Origin: Methylothermaceae bacterium
GTDB lineage: Bacteria > Pseudomonadota > Gammaproteobacteria > Methylococcales > Methylothermaceae
Reading direction: 5' to 3'
DNA: 36,901 nucleotides
Assembly (NCBI GenBank): GCA_026982635.1
Contig: JALSGR010000317.1
Coordinates: 1 to 36,901 of the forward strand
Under the pieces are notes generated by a model. It saw only the letters and a program-made list of their open reading frames with translations. It ran no database searches and had not been told where the DNA came from. The position numbers and the translations under genes are program-made. Below are positions 31,093 to 36,901 of the stretch, piece after piece (the stretch's first letter is position 1; the number at the start of each line of letters is the position of its first letter).

Positions 31093-31928
31093 CGAACCCG
31101 GGTCAGGGACAGCCTGGCCCGGGGGAAGTTCTCCACCCGGCCCTGGAATTGCACCGGCAGGTGGGTGGCGGGATCACGCAGCACTTCGATGGTCCCCTCC
31201 ATCCCCAGGAATTCGAAGGGTTCGGGAGAACGCTCCGGCTCGAGCGGGACGGGGCGGATGAGCCACCGCTCCGCCTCCAGCCGGGTCTGGACCGTGTCAT
31301 CGTCCAGACGGTAAGCGACGGAGATCGAGCGTTTTCCCTTGCGCTCCAGGGTCACCTGGTAAACCGTACGTTTGTTGAACAGGCACAAGGGTTCGCCGGG
31401 CACCTTGTCCTGGGACAGCAGGATCAGCAGGACGTAGGGATCGCCGATGATAGGGCATCGTTGCCTGACCGCCCGGGGGTAGGGGTAGAAACGTTCGCTT
31501 TCCAGCGGCCATCGGCCGGGTGGTGAGTCGTTCCTTTCGTCCGGTCGGTGGCGCAATCGATACACGCCGTCTTCGGCGTAGCGATAGATTTTCAGGTTGG
31601 GCCGCTTGCCGGATTTGAGGCGGTTGCGCTGCAGGGCGACGCCGTCGGGCTGCAGCCACAGATCGCCCAGCCAGCTTTTGGTGGTCAGGAACCACTTCAG
31701 ATGGGAGGTGACCTTGAGATGGAGCAGCCGGGGAGTGCGCGGCGCCAGGGCCCGCGGGCGGGTGACCAGGGGGGCGGCGGACGGCTCGGTGCGTTCGAGC
31801 TCGGCCTTCACCACGAAGGCGGGCGGCAGCTCCAGCGTGAGGGAGCGCCAGGCGGGCATGACCAGCGGTTCGGCCGTGGCTGCCAGGGGGAGCAGACCGA
31901 GCAGTAGGAGCGGAAGGCGGATCTTCAT
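31086..31928 (-). CDS. Exported protein of unknown function (possibly DUF3108-like)
   Basis: 280 aa with signal peptide MKIRLPLLLLGLLPLAATAEP; beta-rich appearance; family call is tentative. Confidence 0.65.
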   Translation of the reverse strand: MKIRLPLLLLGLLPLAATAEPLVMPAWRSLTLELPPAFVVKAELERTEPSAAPLVTRPRALAPRTPRLLHLKVTSHLKWFLTTKSWLGDLWLQPDGVALQRNRLKSGKRPNLKIYRYAEDGVYRLRHRPDERNDSPPGRWPLESERFYPYPRAVRQRCPIIGDPYVLLILLSQDKVPGEPLCLFNKRTVYQVTLERKGKRSISVAYRLDDDTVQTRLEAERWLIRPVPLEPERSPEPFEFLGMEGTIEVLRDPATHLPVQFQGRVENFPRARLSLTRVRH

Positions 31929-32130
31929 CGGTCACTGGGCCGCTAAGCGTGTGGTCTCGAAGCAAACGGATGTGGTAATTATGACACATTGTCGTCGCTG
32001 GCACACAAATGAACCGGAAACCCACCTTCCGGTCCAATGGACGGGCGCCGGTTCTTTCCGAAGGTGGAACGGTTTGCACAGCGGTTCAGGTGAGCGCTAA
32101 CATTGACATTTTGCGCCATTGGAGTGTCCG

Positions 32131-32994
32131 ATGAGAATGACGCCGCGGGAATTCATCGACTGGGACGCCAAGCGGATCACCCTGCTGGGCATGTCCGGGG
32201 TCGGCAAGACGACCCTGGCCAACAAGTTGCCCAAGGAGCAGTGGTTTCATTATTCCGGCGATTACCGCATCGGCACCAAATATCTGAACGAGCCCATCCT
32301 CGACAACATCAAGCGGCAGGCCATGCAGGTGCCTTTTCTGCGCGATCTGCTGCGTTCCGATTCCATTTACATCTGCAACAACATCACCGTGGACAATCTG
32401 GCGCCCATCTCCACGTTTCTGGGGAAAGTCGGCGATCCCGGACGGGGCGGTTTGCCGTTGGCGGAATTCAAACGGCGCCAGGCGCTCCATCGTGAGGCCG
32501 AGATCGCCGCTATGCTGGACGTGCCCCTGTTCATCGACAAGGCCCGCGACATCTACGACTACCGACATTTCGTCAACGACGCCGGCGGCAGCGTTTGCGA
32601 GCTGGACGACTCCAGGGTTCTGGAGACCCTGGCGCAGCACACCCTGATCGTCTATATCAGGACCACGCCGGAATTGGAACAGACGCTGATCGAACGGGCA
32701 CGCCGCAGCCCCAAGCCGCTGTATTACCGGGAGGAATTTCTCGATCAGCAGCTGGCCGCCTTCATGGCCGAAAGGCAGTACCGCTCCCCGGAGGAGATTC
32801 CCCCGGACGAATTCGTCACCTGGGTGTTTCCGCGCCTGTTGCGTTCCCGGCTGCCCCGCTATCAACAGATCGCCGACCGGTATGGTTACGTCGTCGATGC
32901 CAATGACGCCGCCGGGGTTCGGGACGAGCAGGATTTCATTCAACTGGTGGCCGACGCCATCGCCGTGAAAGAATCCCGCCGCAAGGCGGGGTGA
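32131..32994 (+). CDS. P-loop ATPase/kinase-like protein located directly upstream of metA
   Basis: Walker A ITLLGMSGVGKTTLANKLP; ATG at 32131 with GGAG at 32121 (the listed start 32119 is TTG). Ends 14 bp before metA. Confidence 0.85.
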   Translation: MRMTPREFIDWDAKRITLLGMSGVGKTTLANKLPKEQWFHYSGDYRIGTKYLNEPILDNIKRQAMQVPFLRDLLRSDSIYICNNITVDNLAPISTFLGKVGDPGRGGLPLAEFKRRQALHREAEIAAMLDVPLFIDKARDIYDYRHFVNDAGGSVCELDDSRVLETLAQHTLIVYIRTTPELEQTLIERARRSPKPLYYREEFLDQQLAAFMAERQYRSPEEIPPDEFVTWVFPRLLRSRLPRYQQIADRYGYVVDANDAAGVRDEQDFIQLVADAIAVKESRRKAG

Positions 32995-33008
32995 GGCAGG
33001 AGGAGAAG

Positions 33009-34109
33009 ATGCCACTCGTCGCCCACACTCCCTTGCCGACCTTCGAACGGCTCCGGGCCGAAGGACAAAAGATTCTGACCCCGGAATACGCCAGGCATCA
33101 GGATATCCGGGAACTGCACATCGGCTTGCTCAACATGATGCCGGACAAGGCCCTGGAGGCGACCGAACGTCAGTTTTTCCGCCTCCTGGGGGCTTGTAAT
33201 CAGATCGTCCAGTTCTACGTCCATCCGTTCACCATCGACGGATTGCCCCGCGGTCCCGAGGCTCTGGCCCATATCGAGCGGTATTACGAGCCATTCGACA
33301 AAATCAAATCCGAGGGTCTCGACGCCCTGATCGTCAGCGGCGCCAACGTCACCCGGCCGGATCTGCCCTTGGAACCCTTCTGGGAGCCGTTGACCGAAGT
33401 ATTCGACTGGGCCAAGCGTAACGTGACCTCGATCCTGTGTTCCTGCCTGGCGACCCACGCCCTGGTGCAGTACTGCTACGGCATCCGCCGCACCCGTCTG
33501 CCGGCCAAGCGCTGGGGTGTCTATTCCCACCGGGTGGTGGAGCCCCGGCATCCCCTGGTGGCGGATATCAACACCCGTTTCGACGTTCCCCATTCCCGCT
33601 TCAACGAATTGTTCCGGGACGACCTGGAGCGTGTAGGGGTGCGGGTACTGGTGGAAAGCGAGGTGGCGGGCGTCCATCTGGCTACCAGTCCCGATGGATT
33701 CCGGGTGGTCTTTTTTCAGGGCCATCCGGAATACGACACCATCAGCCTCCTGAAGGAATACAAGCGCGAGGTGATGCGCTACTGGGCCGGGGAGCGGGAC
33801 GACTATCCGCCGGTGCCGGAAAACTATTTCGACGACGAGGCTCGGCGGATCGTCACGGAATATCGCATGGCGGTCGAAAGCGCCAAACGGCGGGGGGTTG
33901 AGCCGCCGGCGTTTCCGGAAGCGTCGTTGGCGCCGAGGCTGGACAATACCTGGCGCGACACCGCCAAGGCGGTGTTCAACAACTGGCTGGGCCTGGTCTA
34001 TCAGATCACCGATCAGGACCGGCGCGTGCCGTTCATGGCCGGGGTCGATCCGGACGACCCGCTAGGGTTGTCGTTCAGCGCACCAGACGCAACAGATCGA
34101 ACGCGGTGA
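33009..34109 (+). CDS. metA: Homoserine O-acyltransferase, MetA family
   Basis: LHIGLLNMMPDKALEATERQFFRLLG, catalytic Cys region TSILCSCLATHAL, GVYSHRV, PHSRFNEL, FFQGHPEYDTISLLKEYKRE; AGGAGAAG RBS. Confidence 0.9.
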   Translation: MPLVAHTPLPTFERLRAEGQKILTPEYARHQDIRELHIGLLNMMPDKALEATERQFFRLLGACNQIVQFYVHPFTIDGLPRGPEALAHIERYYEPFDKIKSEGLDALIVSGANVTRPDLPLEPFWEPLTEVFDWAKRNVTSILCSCLATHALVQYCYGIRRTRLPAKRWGVYSHRVVEPRHPLVADINTRFDVPHSRFNELFRDDLERVGVRVLVESEVAGVHLATSPDGFRVVFFQGHPEYDTISLLKEYKREVMRYWAGERDDYPPVPENYFDDEARRIVTEYRMAVESAKRRGVEPPAFPEASLAPRLDNTWRDTAKAVFNNWLGLVYQITDQDRRVPFMAGVDPDDPLGLSFSAPDATDRTR

Positions 34110-34458
34110 CGATGCCGCGGACGTGATGGCGATCGCCCACCAGGACCCGGTGAATGCCGTTTTCGATCATCAGTTCCGCCACTTCCCGGGGGCTCAAGTC
34201 CGGCGGTACGAAGACCACGTCGTCGGTCATGATGTCGGCGACGGTGACGTGGTCGGTGGAAATGCCCCGGGACTGAAAGCGCAGCGCACGGATCACGTCG
34301 GTCTTGGAGGCGATGCCGATGATCTCGCCGTCAGCGTTCTGTACCGGGGCGCCGTCGATTCCCTGAATGGTGAGAAACTCTTCGAACTGATCGAGCGCCA
34401 TTTCCGGGGGTACGGAAACCACCCGTGGTTCCATGATGTCTTTGGCTTGCAGGGTCAT
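34075..34458 (-). CDS. Two-CBS-domain protein
   Basis: 127 aa, paired CBS motifs (KDIMEPRVVSVPPEMALDQFEEFL...IGIASKTDVI; VADIMTDDVVFVPPDLSPREVAELMIENGIHRVLVGD...RGIVTAFDLLRLV). Confidence 0.9.
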   Translation of the reverse strand: MTLQAKDIMEPRVVSVPPEMALDQFEEFLTIQGIDGAPVQNADGEIIGIASKTDVIRALRFQSRGISTDHVTVADIMTDDVVFVPPDLSPREVAELMIENGIHRVLVGDRHHVRGIVTAFDLLRLVR

Positions 34459-34595
34459 CGGTTCGGCCTCGCGGATTGGAATCCATCAAAGCTACTCCAA
34501 AAATTCTATTCGAACAAGACCGTCGGTTCGTTTTCCAGGATCGAGCGTGGTCGGTTTCGGTATACTTGGTGAGTATTTTCTTATGGAGGTTTTTC

Positions 34596-35423
34596 ATGAA
34601 GAGAATCGTATGTGCGACGGTGATGACGCTGGCGTTGGGAGGCGGTGCCGGGGCGGCGGAGGATCGTTTCCGGGTGTGTGCCGATCCGGCCAACCCGCCC
34701 CTCTCCACCCGGAATCAGGACGGCTTCGAGAACCGGATCGCCCGGTTGCTGGCGGATGAATTGAACCAGCAGGTGGAATACACCTGGTTTCCCCAGCGTA
34801 TCGGTTTTTTGCGCAACACCCTGAAAAAGAAAGATCCGGAAACCGGGCGGTATCGCTGTGACGTGGTGATGGGTGTTCCGGCGGGTTACGAACTGGCGGC
34901 CACCACCAAGCCCTATTATCGTTCCACCTATGTGCTGGTGGTGCGCAAGGGGGCCGGCTTCGACGACATCCACCGGCCCGAGCAACTGTTCGATTTGCCC
35001 GAAGAGCGCAAGCGCCGCCTCAAGATCGCCATGTTCGACCGCACCCCGGGGGTGACCTGGCTGCTGCGCCATCGGTTGCTCCGGCAGGGACGGACCTACC
35101 AGTCCATGACCGGCGATCCCGGCGTCAATACCGCCATGCGGCTGGAGCGGGAATTCGATGCCGGCCGCATCAACATGGCCGTCGTCTGGGGCCCCATCGG
35201 CGCCTATCTGGCCTGGAAGCATCCCCGCGACTACGAACTGATTCCGCTCAAATCGGAAAAGGGCATTCGTTTCGACTACGCCATCGCCATGGCGGTACGT
35301 CGCGGTGACACGGAGCGCCGCCGCCAGCTCCAGCGGCTCATCGACGCCAAACACGACGAGATTCTCGCCGTGTTGCGGGAATACCGCGTTCCCCTGGTCG
35401 ATCGGGACGGCAATCCGCTGTAA
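34596..35423 (+). CDS. Quinoprotein dehydrogenase-associated periplasmic binding protein (MoxJ/XoxJ-like)
   Basis: Signal peptide; RVCADPANPPLSTRNQDGFENRIARLLADEL, RCDVVMGVPAGYELAATTKPYYRSTYVLVVRKG, DPGVNTAMRLEREFDAGRINMAVVWGPIGAYLA. Start at ATG 34596 with GGAGG. Confidence 0.82.
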   Translation: MKRIVCATVMTLALGGGAGAAEDRFRVCADPANPPLSTRNQDGFENRIARLLADELNQQVEYTWFPQRIGFLRNTLKKKDPETGRYRCDVVMGVPAGYELAATTKPYYRSTYVLVVRKGAGFDDIHRPEQLFDLPEERKRRLKIAMFDRTPGVTWLLRHRLLRQGRTYQSMTGDPGVNTAMRLEREFDAGRINMAVVWGPIGAYLAWKHPRDYELIPLKSEKGIRFDYAIAMAVRRGDTERRRQLQRLIDAKHDEILAVLREYRVPLVDRDGNPL

Positions 35424-35430
35424 GACCGGT

Positions 35431-35493
35431 GCCCGTCGGGGTGATCCGCCGATGACGGGCGGGCATTGAAAGGGCGGGCCCGCGGGCCCGCCC
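35431..35493. terminator. Candidate terminator region between convergent genes: hairpin GCCCGTC...GACGGGC plus perfect 22-bp palindrome
   Basis: GCCCGTC (35431-35437) / GACGGGC (35454-35460), then GGGCGGGCCCGCGGGCCCGCCC (35472-35493). No clear U-tract on either strand, so not a textbook intrinsic terminator. Confidence 0.5.
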
Positions 35494-35518
35494 CCAAAGG
35501 CCGGTCGAATCCTTCGAC

Positions 35519-36112
35519 CTAGGTGGTGCGGATGTCGGCGGGAATGACGACCATCAGGATCAGCTGGATCAGGCCGAACAACAGCGCCAGGCTCAGGAAC
35601 ACGGTCAGAATCAGCAGCAGGGTGGGGCCGATGTCCCCCATCTTGGCCTGGAACCAGGCGCTGATCCGATTCCAGATGTCGGTCAGTTTGGGCCAGAAGA
35701 ACTTCAGCCCCACCGCAACCCCGATGACTAGGGCCACGATGATGACCGGCACCCAGTTCTCCAGCTTGATCCGCAGCTCCTGGTCCACGTCGGCGGCGTG
35801 GATAGCGAAGTAGTTCACCAGGAACGCCAATGACTGGACCGTCACCATCGACAGGCCGAAGGAAAGGATGAACTTGTCCACCGCTGGATTTTCCGTCAGC
35901 TTCCAATCGTCGAGATACAGCTTGACGATGATGTAACCCGGCAGCAGCATGATCAGGATCGCGCTGAGAATCTTCTTGATCAGGTCGATGGGGGAGGTGG
36001 TGGTGAAGATCATGAATATGCCGATGATGACGGCGCTCACCGCCAGGACCCCACCCCACATCAGGAGATCGGTCTTGTACTTGGATTGCAGTGATTCGGT
36101 GTTCGTGTTCAT
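35519..36112 (-). CDS. Integral membrane protein of unknown function, part resembling DUF1616
   Basis: 197 aa with about five hydrophobic segments; SAILIMLLPGYIIVKLYLDDWKLTENPAVDKFILSFGLSM. Confidence 0.75.
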   Translation of the reverse strand: MNTNTESLQSKYKTDLLMWGGVLAVSAVIIGIFMIFTTTSPIDLIKKILSAILIMLLPGYIIVKLYLDDWKLTENPAVDKFILSFGLSMVTVQSLAFLVNYFAIHAADVDQELRIKLENWVPVIIVALVIGVAVGLKFFWPKLTDIWNRISAWFQAKMGDIGPTLLLILTVFLSLALLFGLIQLILMVVIPADIRTT

Positions 36113-36142
36113 CGCTGGAGACTCCTCGAAGGTTGGTGACGG

Positions 36143-36586
36143 TTATTGCCGTTTGAAGAAATAGAAGCCTTCGACACCGCCCTGGAGAACCAGGCGGTCA
36201 CCCTGCAGGTCGTAGACCCGGTAACGCAGTTGTTTGCCGGGCCGCCCTGGGACGTCGCTGACGATCATGCAGTTGTCGATTTCGTAGTGGAACGTCTGGG
36301 TGTCGTTGCGCTTGAAATGACGGTTGTAGCCGGAGGTGACCAGGGTGCCGTCGGGACGGAACTCCCAGGTGCGGTTCTCCGGGATTCTTTTTCCCGTGGC
36401 CCGGGGGGCGACTTCCACCAAGGTCCATTTGCCCACGATCGGGCCAGCGTCCTCGAGGCAGATGGGATTGCGTTTGGCCCCATCCGTGGCTGTCGTGGCC
36501 GCAGGTTTGCGGATCTTGACCGCCTGGCTGACGCCGGCGAAGATCAAGAACGCCGCGGTCAGGGTTATGACGACGATTCTGTGCAT
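36143..36586 (-). CDS. Small exported protein, lipocalin-like domain possible
   Basis: Signal peptide MHRIVVITLTAAFLIFAGVSQA; IVGKWTLVEV...RTWEFRPDGTLVTSGYNRHF...RYRVYDLQGDRLVLQ. Start at MHRIV; the listed ORF is N-terminally extended. Confidence 0.65.
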   Translation of the reverse strand: MHRIVVITLTAAFLIFAGVSQAVKIRKPAATTATDGAKRNPICLEDAGPIVGKWTLVEVAPRATGKRIPENRTWEFRPDGTLVTSGYNRHFKRNDTQTFHYEIDNCMIVSDVPGRPGKQLRYRVYDLQGDRLVLQGGVEGFYFFKRQ

Positions 36587-36726
36587 GGTAGTTCTCCTGC
36601 GCTTGTCGTTATTGCTTGTTCGGTGGCTTGCCATTATCGCAAAACTGCCGCAAAAATTTGAGACGATTTCTCCAGAGCGGCGTGATAAAGTGGCTGCCGT
36701 TCGCCCATTCGTAACCGACAAAGCCG

Positions 36727-36901
36727 ATGAGTTCAGTCACCTTCGCAACGATTCGTGAACAATTGCGCCGCCGCATTCTCCTGCTCGACGGCGCCATGGG
36801 CACCATGATCCAGGGTTACGGTCTGTCGGAGGCCGACTACCGCGGTGAGCGCTTCGCCGACTGGCCCGGCGATCTCAAGGGCAACAACGACCTGCTGTCG
36901 C
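36727..36901 (+). CDS. metH: Cobalamin-dependent methionine synthase, N-terminal fragment (3' truncated by window edge)
   Basis: Read directly from sequence (absent from the ORF track because no stop): [58 protein letters not shown]. Confidence 0.92.
   Translation, partial: MSSVTFATIREQLRRRILLLDGAMGTMIQGYGLSEADYRGERFADWPGDLKGNNDLLS

Noticed and set aside
36587-36726. SAH/SAM riboswitch upstream of metH
   Set aside because: No recognisable consensus or strong nested stems in the available sequence.

Overview
This is a high-GC, gene-dense chromosomal window that looks gammaproteobacterial and possibly methylotrophic (inference from protein content; the XoxJ/MoxJ-like binding protein is the main hint). 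I support about 31 CDSs, two of them partial at the window edges: murU at the start and metH at the end. I saw no rRNA, tRNA, CRISPR array, transposase or prophage. Most genes are housekeeping: bamD, priA, dsbB, hemJ, argC, erpA, anmK, an M23 peptidase, tyrS, a phosphohexomutase, metA and the 5' end of metH. The parts most worth a second look are: (1) a translationally coupled TonB receptor / periplasmic binding protein / GGDEF-EAL cluster; (2) a SulP + beta-carbonic anhydrase pair divergent from an NhaR-like LysR regulator, with palindromes between them; (3) an acyl-activating / ACP / PlsC fusion coupled to two-subunit pyruvate carboxylase; (4) a ClC protein lacking the canonical gating glutamate; (5) a potentially structured leader ahead of a P-loop ATPase-metA pair; (6) an IscR type-1-like box before erpA; and (7) 3' overlaps at most convergent gene pairs. 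None of these is proven to be a new system from sequence alone. All family assignments are by motif recognition and memory, with no database search.
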